From Paenibacillus sp. PL91 (lineage in GTDB: Bacteria > Bacillota > Bacilli > Paenibacillales > Paenibacillaceae), in NCBI RefSeq assembly GCF_012935325.2, contig NZ_JABBYG020000005.1:394625-458624 (forward strand): DNA of 64,000 nucleotides, given 5' to 3'. This document shows, piece after piece, positions 1 to 8,154 of this stretch. The stretch's first letter is position 1. Every line of letters begins with the position of its first letter. Under the pieces are notes generated by a model that saw nothing but the letters and a program-made list of their open reading frames with translations, was not told the origin of the DNA and made no database searches. The position numbers were made by a program, and so were the translations under genes.

Positions 1-1
1 G

Positions 2-238
2 GCAGAGGAGGTTAAGCAGCTTCCGAGCCGCGAGTTAGCCGAAATATTGACGCCGAGGGAGCTTGAGGTGCTGCAGCTGCTGACAAAAGGTATGAGCAAC
101 AGAGATATCGCGCATGCGCTGACAGTTGCCGAGAAAACGGTAAAGACGCATGTGAGCAGCATTTTGAGCAAATTGAATTTGACGGATCGTACGCAGGCAG
201 CCTTGTATGCGGTGCAATTGATGAATGGCAGCGACTAA
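2..238 (+). CDS. NarL/LuxR-type response regulator, C-terminal part (cut by window edge)
   Basis: The visible 78 residues are a complete LuxR-type helix-turn-helix output domain. They contain the hallmark [12 protein letters not shown] start, the [10 protein letters not shown] turn and the recognition helix [12 protein letters not shown], followed by a short tail ending in a TAA stop. This is the DNA-binding end of a two-component response regulator of the NarL/LiaR type. The receiver domain must lie upstream of the window, so neither the phosphorylation site nor the partner kinase can be seen. A strong terminator follows directly, so this is probably the last gene of its operon. Confidence 0.9.
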   Translation, partial: AEEVKQLPSRELAEILTPRELEVLQLLTKGMSNRDIAHALTVAEKTVKTHVSSILSKLNLTDRTQAALYAVQLMNGSD

Positions 239-276
239 TGCAAAAGCTGTAAGCCTATAGTCTTAGGACTAGTCCT

Positions 277-298
277 CCGCCTTTGGCGGTTTTTTTTT
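277..298 (+). terminator. Rho-independent terminator of the response-regulator operon
   Basis: CCGCC-TTT-GGCGG hairpin followed by nine T residues, 38 bases after the stop codon. Confidence 0.88.
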
Positions 299-345
299 GT
301 TTATTTTTCGGTCTATTTGCCGATGCTGCCGAGATTAAAACTTAA

Positions 346-372
346 TACAATAAAGGTACTTACAAAAAGTAA
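346..372 (+). promoter_or_regulatory. Putative azoreductase promoter -10 and adjacent operator-like inverted repeat
   Basis: A TACAAT hexamer at 346-351 is followed by the inverted repeat TTAC-N5-GTAA at 360-372, about where transcription would start. Quinone- and thiol-responsive repressors of the HxlR/DUF24 or MarR type bind sites of this general form upstream of azoreductases in other Firmicutes. No matching regulator gene is adjacent and no good -35 box is visible, so the role is inferred. Confidence 0.35.
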
Positions 373-402
373 ACTCAAACAAACCTTGGAGGGAAAAATA
401 TT

Positions 403-1029
403 ATGAGTACTGTATTATTTGTTAAAGCAAACGATCGTGGAATCGAGCAGGCAACAAGCGTTAAGCTATACCAAGCGTTTCTAGACAGCTATGCAGCTAG
501 CCACCCAGAAGACACGATCGTTGAGCTTGATTTGTTCAAAGAAGAACTGCCTTACATGAACGCGGATATGATCAACGGAAACTTTAAAGCAGCCCGCGGC
601 TATGATCTGACTTCAGAAGAGCAAGCAGCTGTACAAGTATCCGATAAATATATCAATCAATTCCTTGCAGCGGATAAAGTCGTATTCGCATTCCCGCTTT
701 GGAACTTTACCGTTCCAGCAGTACTGCACACTTACATTGACTACCTTTCTCAAGCTGGCAAAACATTCTCTTACACAGCTGAAGGTCCAGTCGGCCTAAT
801 TCCGGACAAAAAAGTCGCATTGCTTAACGCTCGCGGCGGCATTTACTCCGAAGGTCCAGCGGCATCTGTTGAGATGTCTCACAACTTCATCCGTAACGTA
901 ATGGGCTTCTTCGGTGTAAAAAACGTAGAAAGCATCATTATCGAAGGTCACAACCAGCTTCCTGATCAAGCGGAAACGATTGTTTCTTCCGGTCTAGAGC
1001 AAGCTAAGAAAGTAGCTGTAGGCTTCTAA
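403..1029 (+). CDS. azoR: FMN-dependent NADH-azoreductase
   Basis: This 208-residue protein matches the flavodoxin-fold azoreductase/NAD(P)H-quinone reductase family (AzoR/AcpD) in length and motifs. It has the FMN-phosphate loop near the N-terminus (KANDRG), the FPLWNFTVPAVLHTYIDY segment that packs on the isoalloxazine ring, and the NARGGIYSEGPA loop. Family members are cytosolic homodimers that reduce azo dyes and quinones by two electrons and protect against electrophiles. The ATG is preceded by GGAGGG at a normal distance. The gene stands alone between two terminators, so it is probably a single-gene unit. Codon use is rich in frequently used codons, suggesting good expression. Confidence 0.93.
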   Translation: MSTVLFVKANDRGIEQATSVKLYQAFLDSYAASHPEDTIVELDLFKEELPYMNADMINGNFKAARGYDLTSEEQAAVQVSDKYINQFLAADKVVFAFPLWNFTVPAVLHTYIDYLSQAGKTFSYTAEGPVGLIPDKKVALLNARGGIYSEGPAASVEMSHNFIRNVMGFFGVKNVESIIIEGHNQLPDQAETIVSSGLEQAKKVAVGF

Positions 1030-1093
1030 TAAAAAGCTACAACCGTAAGCAGCAGGACTATTGTCAAGGCTGCTGATAAACTCCATTTCTTAT

Positions 1094-1140
1094 ACGCAAC
1101 GAGCCTTTAGAATCGTTTCTAAGGCTCGTTTTGCGTGTTT
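1094..1140 (+). terminator. Terminator after azoR
   Basis: Long hairpin ACGCAACGAGCC...GGCTCGTTTTGCGT (1094-1136) with T-rich right arm and trailing GTTT. Confidence 0.75.
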
Positions 1141-1449
1141 GGAAGCTGTAATCGATTCGAACCCTCCTCTTATACGATCATCCTTAAACCTTTCACCCCC
1201 ATTCGGTTAAAAATAAAAAATTAACGGGAGAAAATCCTTCTAACTCTCATTTTCACCTGGTTTTTTTTGGAGTAGATGCAGTCAGCAGCAATGACCTTCG
1301 TCGAGTAAAGGATTAGATTACCTGAATGAGAGTGCTTTCATCAAAAAAAGGTTGACGCAGCCATGCTGCTAGTGGTTTTATTATATAGACCGATCGCTAT
1401 AATCGAGGGGTGAATAAATACGGAAAAGCCAAATACCCGCCAAAATATT
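1137..1449 (+). promoter_or_regulatory. Gene-free stretch with TetR-type promoter/operator
   Basis: No gene is seen here. A -35-like TTGACG lies at 1352-1357, with AT-rich -10 candidates around 1376-1386. Immediately downstream, 1385-1400 carries ATAGACCGATCG followed by CTAT, an imperfect palindrome around CGATCG. It resembles the operators of LmrA/YxaF-type TetR repressors as I remember them. A 9-base inverted pair, ACTCTCATT (1243-1251) and AATGAGAGT (1325-1333), lies upstream with no known role. The position fits autoregulation of the TetR gene and control of the exporter behind it. Confidence 0.5.
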
Positions 1450-2001
1450 TTGGATTCAGCATCTAGACTTTTTTTCACAAAAGGGTATCATGCTACAGGA
1501 TTAAGCCAAATTATTAACGAAAGCAAATGTCCAAAAGGCTCATTGTATTATTATTTTCCAAATGGCAAGGAAGAGCTGGCGCTGGAATGTATCGCTTGTA
1601 CGAAAGCGTTTGTCATCGAGCGGTGGAAAACCAAATTTGCAGCGTTCGAGGATCCGTCCGATGCGGTACAGGCTTTCGTTCACGATATGGGCGAGGATGC
1701 CGAAAAATATGATTTTCAAGGCTATATGCCGTTTAGCTTCTGGATGGCAGTGGAGACCTCAGCCATTAGCGAGAAGCTGAGAGCTGCGGGGCAGGATGTG
1801 TTTGCCTCCTGGCAGGCCGTCATCTCAGACCGGCTGATTGTCGCTGGCATGGATAAAGCTAGAGCTGAGGAAGTAAGTGTCGTCGTGGTCTCGCTGCTGG
1901 AGGGTGCATTGATCCTTGCTTTGACGAAGCGTGATAAACAGCCGTTACTATCAGCGGCGAAGTGTGTTCCGTATTTGATTAATAAATGCCCTTCTCTATG
2001 A
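1450..2001 (+). CDS. TetR/AcrR-family repressor (LmrA/YxaF-like)
   Basis: The protein starts with the TetR helix-turn-helix (DSASRLFFTKGYHATGL, then KGSLYYYFPNGKEELA) and has a C-terminal ligand-binding region like LmrA/YxaF repressors. It lies directly upstream of an MFS exporter, so it most likely represses that exporter and itself until a toxic ligand binds. The start is a problem. The first in-frame standard start is TTG at 1450, which removes the first turn of helix 1 and has no ribosome-binding site. The reading frame stays open back to a TGA at 1411, and the codons there spell NTEKPNTRQNI, exactly what a TetR N-terminus should look like. A GAGGGGTGA site sits at 1405-1413. True initiation may use ATA (1414) or ACG (1420), or a start codon may have mutated. 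Confidence 0.85.
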   Translation: MDSASRLFFTKGYHATGLSQIINESKCPKGSLYYYFPNGKEELALECIACTKAFVIERWKTKFAAFEDPSDAVQAFVHDMGEDAEKYDFQGYMPFSFWMAVETSAISEKLRAAGQDVFASWQAVISDRLIVAGMDKARAEEVSVVVVSLLEGALILALTKRDKQPLLSAAKCVPYLINKCPSL

Positions 2002-2046
2002 GAGGTCATCAATAAAAGATAGATAGAATGTAGGAGAGTGGAGAGT

Positions 2047-3507
2047 TTGCAAGCAACGATGGCAGCAACGCAACAAAATACGGGGCAGAAATATAAAGTC
2101 ATCCCCATCATGATTTCTTTATTATTAAGCGGCTTTGTCGGTATGTTCAGTGAAACGGCTTTAAACGTGGCGCTTAGCGATTTAATAAGCGTATTCAACA
2201 TAACGGCGCCGACTGTACAATGGCTGACGACCGGATACCTGCTTACGCTAGGGATCTTGGTCCCTGTCTCGGGTCTACTGCTTCAATGGTTTTCGACTAG
2301 GCAGCTATTTATAGCTGCGCTAAGCTTCTCTGTTCTCGGCACGTTGGTAGCGGCGCTTGCCCCAAGCTTTGAAGTATTGATGACGGCACGTGTCATTCAA
2401 GCTGTGGGAACGGCTTTGCTGCTGCCGCTTATGTTTAATACGATACTCATTATTTTCCCTGCAGATAAAAGGGGAGCGGCGATGGGTGTGATCGGGCTCG
2501 TCATTATGGTCGCGCCTGCCGTAGGCCCAACGATTGCGGGTCTTCTCATTGAAAATTTGAGCTGGCACTGGATTTTCTGGTTATCGCTGCCGTTCTTAGT
2601 TATTGCACTATTGTTCGGCATGATGTACATGCAGAACGTTTCCACAATTACGAAGCCAAAAATTGATGTCATGTCACTCGTGTTCTCAACGCTTGGCTTT
2701 GGCGGTATCGTGTTTGCCTTCAGCAGCGCGGGCGAAGGAGAAGGCGGCTGGGGCAGCGCGAAAGTAATCGCTTCGATGATCGTCGGCGTTTTGGCCCTTG
2801 TCATCTTCGCTTTTCGTCAATTGACGATGAAGCAGCCGATGATGAATTTGAGGGCGTTTAAGCATCCAATGTTCGTTGTGGGTACGCTGATGGTATTCAT
2901 TTGTATGATGGTCATTTTATCTTCGATGCTCGTATTGCCGATGTATTTGATTAGCGGGCTTGGCCTTAGCGCGTTAACGGCAGGACTTATTATGCTGCCA
3001 GGAGGACTTTTGAACGGGATTATGTCTCCAATTATGGGCAGCTTGTTCGATAAATTTGGACCGAAATGGCTCGTTATTCCGGGGCTCGTTATCGTTGCAG
3101 CTGTGCTTTGGTTTTTCTCTGGCATTACGACAGCATCCACTATTGCGCTCATCATTGTGCTTCATTCCTGCTTAATGATCGGGATCTCCATGGTATGGAT
3201 GCCTGCTCAGACCAATGGTCTTAATCAGCTGCCGCCTGAGCTGTACCCGGATGGAACGGCGATTATGAACACGCTGCAGCAGGTTGCTGGCGCAATCGGC
3301 ACTGCAGTTGCCGTGAGCATCATGACAGCTGGCATGAACAGCTTTATGGAGGGCGTGGCTGACAAGGCTGATCCAGCTAATGCGCCGCTTGCGATGACAG
3401 CGGGCATCTCGGATGCATTTATATTCGCTATGATCGTAGCTATAGTCGGCTTGATCGTCGCATTCTTCATTAAACGGGTTCATGTAAGCAAGAGCAAGCA
3501 GCATTAA
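2047..3507 (+). CDS. DHA2-type MFS multidrug exporter (LmrB-like)
   Basis: About 486 residues with roughly 14 hydrophobic segments, the arrangement of the drug:H+ antiporter-2 group (LmrB, MdtP, EmrB relatives). The antiporter motif C region (around VAPAVGPTIAGLL) and the motif following TM2 are recognisable. The protein would sit in the cytoplasmic membrane and export hydrophobic drugs using the proton gradient. GTG 2038 lies too close to the GGAGAG site at 2033-2038. TTG 2047 has an 8-base spacing and is preferred, adding no domain change. It follows the TetR gene by 45 bases and is probably in the same transcript, repressed by that regulator. Confidence 0.9.
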   Translation: MQATMAATQQNTGQKYKVIPIMISLLLSGFVGMFSETALNVALSDLISVFNITAPTVQWLTTGYLLTLGILVPVSGLLLQWFSTRQLFIAALSFSVLGTLVAALAPSFEVLMTARVIQAVGTALLLPLMFNTILIIFPADKRGAAMGVIGLVIMVAPAVGPTIAGLLIENLSWHWIFWLSLPFLVIALLFGMMYMQNVSTITKPKIDVMSLVFSTLGFGGIVFAFSSAGEGEGGWGSAKVIASMIVGVLALVIFAFRQLTMKQPMMNLRAFKHPMFVVGTLMVFICMMVILSSMLVLPMYLISGLGLSALTAGLIMLPGGLLNGIMSPIMGSLFDKFGPKWLVIPGLVIVAAVLWFFSGITTASTIALIIVLHSCLMIGISMVWMPAQTNGLNQLPPELYPDGTAIMNTLQQVAGAIGTAVAVSIMTAGMNSFMEGVADKADPANAPLAMTAGISDAFIFAMIVAIVGLIVAFFIKRVHVSKSKQH

Positions 3508-3523
3508 TCGATATGCAAGAACC

Positions 3524-3560
3524 AAGAAGATTCGACCGCTATCTGCGATCGAATCTTCTT
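3524..3560 (+). terminator. Hairpin after the MFS exporter gene
   Basis: Perfect 12-bp stem AAGAAGATTCGA / TCGAATCTTCTT with a 13-base loop. The T run after it is weak, so it may act as a terminator mainly by stem strength. Confidence 0.6.
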
Positions 3561-3639
3561 GCTCGTTAGAAGGGCAATTGTTATAGACAAACCCCTGCAA
3601 TCCCGATATGATTGATTAAACAATCGAATAATGATAAAG

Positions 3640-3812
3640 AAAAGGTGCAGACAAAGCGTTTTATTGTTTGCTTAATAGGGAAGTCCGGTGCAACGCCGGC
3701 GCGGTCCCGCCACTGTATGTGAAGAGCGCTTCTCTCAAACAAGCCACTGTCCGCTTAATGGATGGGAAGGCAGAGAAGCGTGATGACGCACGAGCCAGGA
3801 GACCTGCCTTTT
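3640..3812 (+). promoter_or_regulatory. Cobalamin (AdoCbl-type) riboswitch
   Basis: The conserved B12-box core is clear: GGGAAGTCCGGTGCAA (3678-3693), then CCGGCGCGGTCCCGCCACTGT, and the closing GCCAGGAGACCTGCC at 3794-3808. The ends pair to form P1 (AAAAGG-GCAG at 3640-3650 with CTGCCTTTT at 3804-3812). Binding of adenosylcobalamin normally lowers expression of the genes behind it. Here those genes form an ECF importer, consistent with B12 uptake shut off when B12 is plentiful. A short open frame across this region is an artefact. Confidence 0.96.
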
Positions 3813-3920
3813 CTTCTTTTGTTTCCTATTCTTCGGGGGTAAGAATATGGAGACGTGATCGTAACACAGCAAACATCCGATCTTTTTTTATATGCTGAAC
3901 TGATCTTTAATTTGACATGC

Positions 3921-3949
3921 AGATCCCTTTCCATTAGGGGTCTTTTTTT
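3921..3949 (+). terminator. Expression-platform terminator of the cobalamin riboswitch
   Basis: AGATCCCT-TTCCATT-AGGGGTCT (8 bp, one G-T pair) followed by seven T residues, between the aptamer and the first gene. A weaker hairpin GATCG...CGATC with a T run lies just before it (3857-3889). The likely mode is transcription termination when ligand is bound. Confidence 0.75.
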
Positions 3950-3997
3950 GTTTTAAAGCGTGGTTGATTAGCTAGGGTGAAAGGGAGTAAAGAGAAG

Positions 3998-4801
3998 ATG
4001 ATGACAGATATGAATGGTAAAAGATGGTTTTCCAGCTTCGTCATGCTAGTACTGATTATTGGTTTATTAGCTGGCTGCGCCGCCCCTGGTCAAAATATCA
4101 ATGACCAGGGGGATCAGACGCAGGAAACGCAGGAAAGCGAAGCATTGCAAGGCGATCAAGTAACGAATGCCGGCAGCATGGAACAGCCCTCTGCCTTCAG
4201 CGAGGCTGAGAAATCACCGACAGCTGCCCCGACAGCTGCGCCGAAGTCGACTGCGACGGTTAGCCCAGAAAATGAGCAGCCTACGGACGCCGCAGGAGAT
4301 AAGCCGGCGACAGCTGCGCCGAAGCCTGACTCTAAGCCGACCTCAGCTCCTGATGGGAAGGATCAGATTAGTGCTGCCCCTTCAGCAATTCCGAGTGCAA
4401 CCGCGAAGCCGGTTAAGACGGAGAAGCCTTTGCCTGCCGAAACGCCGCTGCCAGCGAATGTCGTAACCATCTCGATTGTAGCGGACGAGGAGACGGGCAC
4501 CGTGCTTGAACCGACCGCCGTTGAGCTCAAGAAGGATGATACGGTGCTTGAGGTTTTGAAGAGAATTACGCGAAAAAATAAAATTCAGATGGAGTACAAA
4601 GGATTAAAAGCAGCAGCGTATATCGAAGGGATCGATAACATCTACGAATTCGATCACGGCGCGAAGAGCGGCTGGATGTACAAAGTAAATGGCGAATTCC
4701 CGAACAAAAGCGCTGGCGCCTATGCGCTCAAGGAAGGCGATGTTATCGAATGGCTGTATACGATTGATCTCGGCAAGGATCTAGGAGCTGAATATGAATG
4801 A
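3998..4801 (+). CDS. Transcobalamin-like (DUF4430) lipoprotein, B12 uptake
   Basis: The protein has a lipoprotein signal peptide (hydrophobic run ending LLAGC), so it should be lipidated and held outside the membrane. A low-complexity linker of about 120 residues rich in Ala, Pro, Thr, Gln and Glu follows. The C-terminal about 110 residues form a DUF4430 domain, the fold shared with the C-terminal domain of transcobalamin and intrinsic factor (VTISIVADEETGTVLEPTAVELKKDDTV-type start; SGWMYKVNGEFPN core). It is the first gene behind the B12 riboswitch, so it probably captures cobalamin for the ECF importer. ATG 3998 is chosen because AAGGGAG lies 10 bases upstream; GTG 3977 has no site. Its stop overlaps the next start (ATGA). 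Confidence 0.85.
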   Translation: MMTDMNGKRWFSSFVMLVLIIGLLAGCAAPGQNINDQGDQTQETQESEALQGDQVTNAGSMEQPSAFSEAEKSPTAAPTAAPKSTATVSPENEQPTDAAGDKPATAAPKPDSKPTSAPDGKDQISAAPSAIPSATAKPVKTEKPLPAETPLPANVVTISIVADEETGTVLEPTAVELKKDDTVLEVLKRITRKNKIQMEYKGLKAAAYIEGIDNIYEFDHGAKSGWMYKVNGEFPNKSAGAYALKEGDVIEWLYTIDLGKDLGAEYE

Positions 4802-5667
4802 ATACCGCCTTCGGCTCCGTACATCCGATTACAAGCTTCAGTTACTATGCGGGTGTGATTGCTTTTAGCATGCTGCTTTTCCATCCTCTGTTTCTAGTGA
4901 GCTTGCTTGCCGTGATTGCGCTTGTCGTTATCATTCACGGGGAAGGAAAGCAGCTTCTAAGGCTGCTTCCTTATTATGTGCTGATGGGCGGCTCCGTTGC
5001 AGTTCTCAATCCGCTTTTTTCGCATCGCGGGAGGCATATTTTATTTTATTTCATGGATCAGCCGATTACGCTGGAGGCGATTTTGTACGGAGTGACGATG
5101 ATGCTTTCACTACTGGGGATTTTACTCACATTCGTATCGTTTCAACATATTGTCACGACAGACAAATGGATGTATTTGTTTTCTCGCGTGCTGCCGCGAA
5201 CCTCACTGCTTACGTCGATGTCGATCCGCTTCGTGCCGCTTTTTTTGCGGAGGCTGGAGCAGATTACGACCGTGCAGCGGACGAAGGGCGTATCGATAAT
5301 GGAGGGAAGCTTGCGAAAGCGCAGCAAGGACGGCATGCTGCTCGTTCGCGTGCTATTAACCTGGTCGCTTGAGGAAGCGCTGCAGACGGCAGATTCCATG
5401 AAGGCGCGCGGTTATGGCACGGTTAAGCGAAGCTCATACGTCATATACCGCATGGATCGAAGAGATGGGTATACGCTTTTATTTTTGGCAGCGATGGGGC
5501 TTGCATGCATATGGGGCTGGACGCAGGGCTTTGGCGTGCTGACCGTTTATCCGCGGCTCGAAACGATGTCTTTTCACCGAGGGGAAGGCTTTGTTTATGC
5601 GTGCTATTGTGCCTTTCTGCTAACCCCGGTCGTACTCGAAGGAATGGAGAGAAGGTCATGGAAGTAA
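4798..5667 (+). CDS. ECF transporter T component (CbiQ/EcfT family)
   Basis: A 289-residue membrane protein with hydrophobic segments at about 15-35, 38-70, 90-120, 225-245 and 260-280. It carries the cytoplasmic coupling-helix signature ADSMKARGYG (about 200), the Ala-Arg-Gly element that docks on the ATPases in EcfT proteins. It links S-component movement to ATP hydrolysis in the energy-coupling-factor complex. It overlaps the lipoprotein gene by 4 bases and the ATPase gene by 10 bases, so translation is coupled. Because the operon carries its own T and ATPase genes, this is a dedicated (group I) ECF importer. Confidence 0.9.
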   Translation: MNTAFGSVHPITSFSYYAGVIAFSMLLFHPLFLVSLLAVIALVVIIHGEGKQLLRLLPYYVLMGGSVAVLNPLFSHRGRHILFYFMDQPITLEAILYGVTMMLSLLGILLTFVSFQHIVTTDKWMYLFSRVLPRTSLLTSMSIRFVPLFLRRLEQITTVQRTKGVSIMEGSLRKRSKDGMLLVRVLLTWSLEEALQTADSMKARGYGTVKRSSYVIYRMDRRDGYTLLFLAAMGLACIWGWTQGFGVLTVYPRLETMSFHRGEGFVYACYCAFLLTPVVLEGMERRSWK

Positions 5668-7307
5668 TTCAAGTCAATCAATTGACGTTCCACTATCCCG
5701 ATGCAAAGGGGGCAGCACTCGATGAAGTATCGTTTCATGTGAAGCAGGGCGAATTCGTCGTTTTATGCGGCGCTTCGGGCTGCGGAAAAACGACGCTGCT
5801 GCGGCATCTGAAGAAAGAGACGCTGCCGGTAGGCAAACGCTCGGGCTCCGTTAAGTATAATGGCGCTTTGCTGGAGGAGCTCCCTGCGGCCTTAGCGGCG
5901 GAGCAAATCGGCATGGTCTTCCAAAATCCCGAGAATCAGATCGTGATGGACCAGGTATGGCATGAGCTCGCTTTTTCGATGGAAAATGTCGGTTATGAGC
6001 AGGCGGTTATGCGCAAGCGTCTAGCTGAGATGAGCCATTTCTTTGGGCTGGAGGAGCTGCTATACAAGTCCGTGCATGAAATATCGGGAGGCCAGAAGCA
6101 GCTGATCAATTTGGCCTCCGTCATGCTGCTGCAGCCGAAGCTGCTTCTGCTGGATGAGCCGACCTCGCAGCTGGACCCGGTTGCGGCGCGTGATTTTTTG
6201 CAGCTCATTTACCGCTTGAATCAGGAGATGTCGATGACGGTTATTATCAGTGAGCATCGGCTTGAGGATGTTATCCCGCTTGCGGACCGGATCGTTATGC
6301 TGGAAGGAGGCAGGGTGAAATACGACGCTGCCCCAAGAGAGCTATGCCAATCGATCGGAGATCAGGAAGCGCCAAACGACTTGTCGTACTTGCCGTCTGT
6401 CACGAAGCTGTTTTTGTCAGCTCTTCCGGCAGGCAATCCTATTGCAGTCCAAGAAATACCGCTTACGGTGCGGGAAGGAAAGCGGTGGCTGGCTGGTCAA
6501 GACGGAATAAAGACAGATTTAACGGGTCATGAAGGAAATCACGAAAGCAAAGTGCAAGATGCGAAGCAACGGCTGCTAGCCTGTGATGAGATTACATTCA
6601 AGTATGAGAAAACCGGTTCAGAGGTGCTGAAGAAGCTGTCGCTTAACGTGTATAAGCATGAGTTTTTGGCGGTGCTTGGCGGCAACGGGGCTGGGAAAAC
6701 GACGATGCTGCAGATGATGGCAGGACTTTTGCAGCCGCAGCGCGGCAGAGTAAAAAAGGAGAAAAATATTAAAGTAGGCTACTTAGCTCAAAATCCGCTC
6801 CTCTATTTCAGCTATGATACCGTTGAAGAGGAGCTGCAGCGGATGGCCGCCTACGCGGGGCTTGTAGATCGTGAGGGGAAGATCGCAAGGATTGTTGACG
6901 CATTGCAGATTGCTGCCATATTGCCTAAGCATCCTTATGATTTGAGCGGCGGAGAACAGCAGCGGGCAGCGCTTGCGCTTGTGCTTCTTGGAGAGCCTGA
7001 GGTGCTGTGCCTCGATGAGCCGACGAAGGGTCTAGACCCCATAGCGAAGCAGCGGACGGCGGAGCTGCTGCAGCAGCTTTGCCAATTAGGAAAAACCATT
7101 GTTATGGTTACGCATGATATTGAATTTGCTGCCGAGCATGCGACGCGCTGCGCGATGCTGTTTGACGGAGCAATAGCCGCTGAGGCGGCACCGGCATTGT
7201 TTTTTGGAACCAATTATTTTTATACGACGGCCATTAACCGGACGGTTCGCGAATGGCTGCCGGATGCGTTGACGGTCAAGGATGTGATTGACCGATGGGC
7301 AAACTAA
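5658..7307 (+). CDS. ECF transporter fused double ATPase (A and A' in one chain)
   Basis: Two ABC ATPase domains lie in one 549-residue chain. Domain 1 has Walker A GASGCGKTT (about 38-46), signature ISGGQKQ (about 141) and Walker B LLLLDEP. Domain 2 has Walker A GGNGAGKTT (about 341), signature LSGGEQQ (about 428) and Walker B VLCLDEP. In most group II ECF systems these are two separate proteins, EcfA and EcfA'; here they are fused. The longer open frame begins at 5505, but ATG 5658 follows a GGAGAGAAGG site and begins exactly at a typical ABC N-terminus. It powers cobalamin uptake together with the flanking T and S components. Confidence 0.92.
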   Translation: MEVIQVNQLTFHYPDAKGAALDEVSFHVKQGEFVVLCGASGCGKTTLLRHLKKETLPVGKRSGSVKYNGALLEELPAALAAEQIGMVFQNPENQIVMDQVWHELAFSMENVGYEQAVMRKRLAEMSHFFGLEELLYKSVHEISGGQKQLINLASVMLLQPKLLLLDEPTSQLDPVAARDFLQLIYRLNQEMSMTVIISEHRLEDVIPLADRIVMLEGGRVKYDAAPRELCQSIGDQEAPNDLSYLPSVTKLFLSALPAGNPIAVQEIPLTVREGKRWLAGQDGIKTDLTGHEGNHESKVQDAKQRLLACDEITFKYEKTGSEVLKKLSLNVYKHEFLAVLGGNGAGKTTMLQMMAGLLQPQRGRVKKEKNIKVGYLAQNPLLYFSYDTVEEELQRMAAYAGLVDREGKIARIVDALQIAAILPKHPYDLSGGEQQRAALALVLLGEPEVLCLDEPTKGLDPIAKQRTAELLQQLCQLGKTIVMVTHDIEFAAEHATRCAMLFDGAIAAEAAPALFFGTNYFYTTAINRTVREWLPDALTVKDVIDRWAN

Positions 7308-7981
7308 AGGTTTGGTTTCTCTCCAGCATTGCCCTGTTCATTGCGGCGATGGCGTTATCGTCGGCCATTACGGATGAGCATTACCTGCTGCTGAGCATCG
7401 TGCTGCTCTTTGTGACGATGCTGCCTTTCTTTGCCAGATTCGAGAGACGGACGATAGAAGCCCGCGAAATCGTCATTCTAGCTGTTCTGGCTGCCATTGC
7501 AGCCGTCAGCCGCGTGCCGTTCGCACCATTGCCAAGTGTACAGCCGACTTCCTTCGTCATCATTATTGCGGCTATCGTGTTCGGCGCTGAGTCTGGCTTC
7601 ATTATTGGAGCGATTGCCGCGCTTGTGTCCAATATTTTTCTTGGACAAGGGCCTTGGACGCCATGGCAAATGTTTTGCTGGGGCATGATTGGAGCAACGG
7701 CCGGCTGGCTTCGCCATACTTGGCTCATCAAAACCAAGATCGGCTTGCTCACATTCGGCTTTGTGTGGGGCTTTTTGTTCGGCTGGATCATGAATATATG
7801 GTATATCATTGGCTTGCCGGACGCGCTAAGCTGGAATTTGATTATTATCGCCTATATCCAAAGCTTTTATTTTGATCTAGCGCATGCGCTGTCAAATGTG
7901 TTCTTCCTTGCGGTGTTCGGCAGCAGCTGGATCGTTATTTTGTCTCGGTTCAAGAAAAAGTATGGATTACTGGGTTCATAG
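7295..7981 (+). CDS. ECF transporter S component, predicted cobalamin-specific
   Basis: A 228-residue membrane protein with about six to seven hydrophobic helices. The region EIVILAVLAAIAAVSRVPF with the following GAESGFIIGAIAALVSN is typical of ECF substrate-binding (S) components. Cobalamin as ligand is inferred from its place as the last gene of a B12-riboswitch operon. Known B12 S components (for example CbrT) are of similar size. Its start overlaps the ATPase gene by 13 bases. A strong terminator follows, closing the operon. Confidence 0.85.
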   Translation: MGKLKVWFLSSIALFIAAMALSSAITDEHYLLLSIVLLFVTMLPFFARFERRTIEAREIVILAVLAAIAAVSRVPFAPLPSVQPTSFVIIIAAIVFGAESGFIIGAIAALVSNIFLGQGPWTPWQMFCWGMIGATAGWLRHTWLIKTKIGLLTFGFVWGFLFGWIMNIWYIIGLPDALSWNLIIIAYIQSFYFDLAHALSNVFFLAVFGSSWIVILSRFKKKYGLLGS

Positions 7982-7994
7982 CATAACCAAATGC

Positions 7995-8022
7995 AGGCGC
8001 CAGCTATTATGCTGGCGCCTTA
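7995..8022 (+). terminator. Terminator of the B12 importer operon
   Basis: Perfect 10-bp stem AGGCGCCAGC-TATTAT-GCTGGCGCCT followed by a short T-containing tail. Confidence 0.8.
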
Positions 8023-8154
8023 TTCGTCGTTCTTTAATTGGTTGGGTAAAATACATGCCAATTGGACGGTTACAAGCCGAGGAGATCCATTTATGATGAT
8101 TCTATAAGGTAAGTTGTCTATCATTGTGCGGGTTTTAAAAAGGAGACAGCGAAT

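Noticed and set aside
3668..3898. 76-residue open frame
   Set aside because: It overlaps the cobalamin riboswitch aptamer and its expression platform; the RNA structure explains the sequence.
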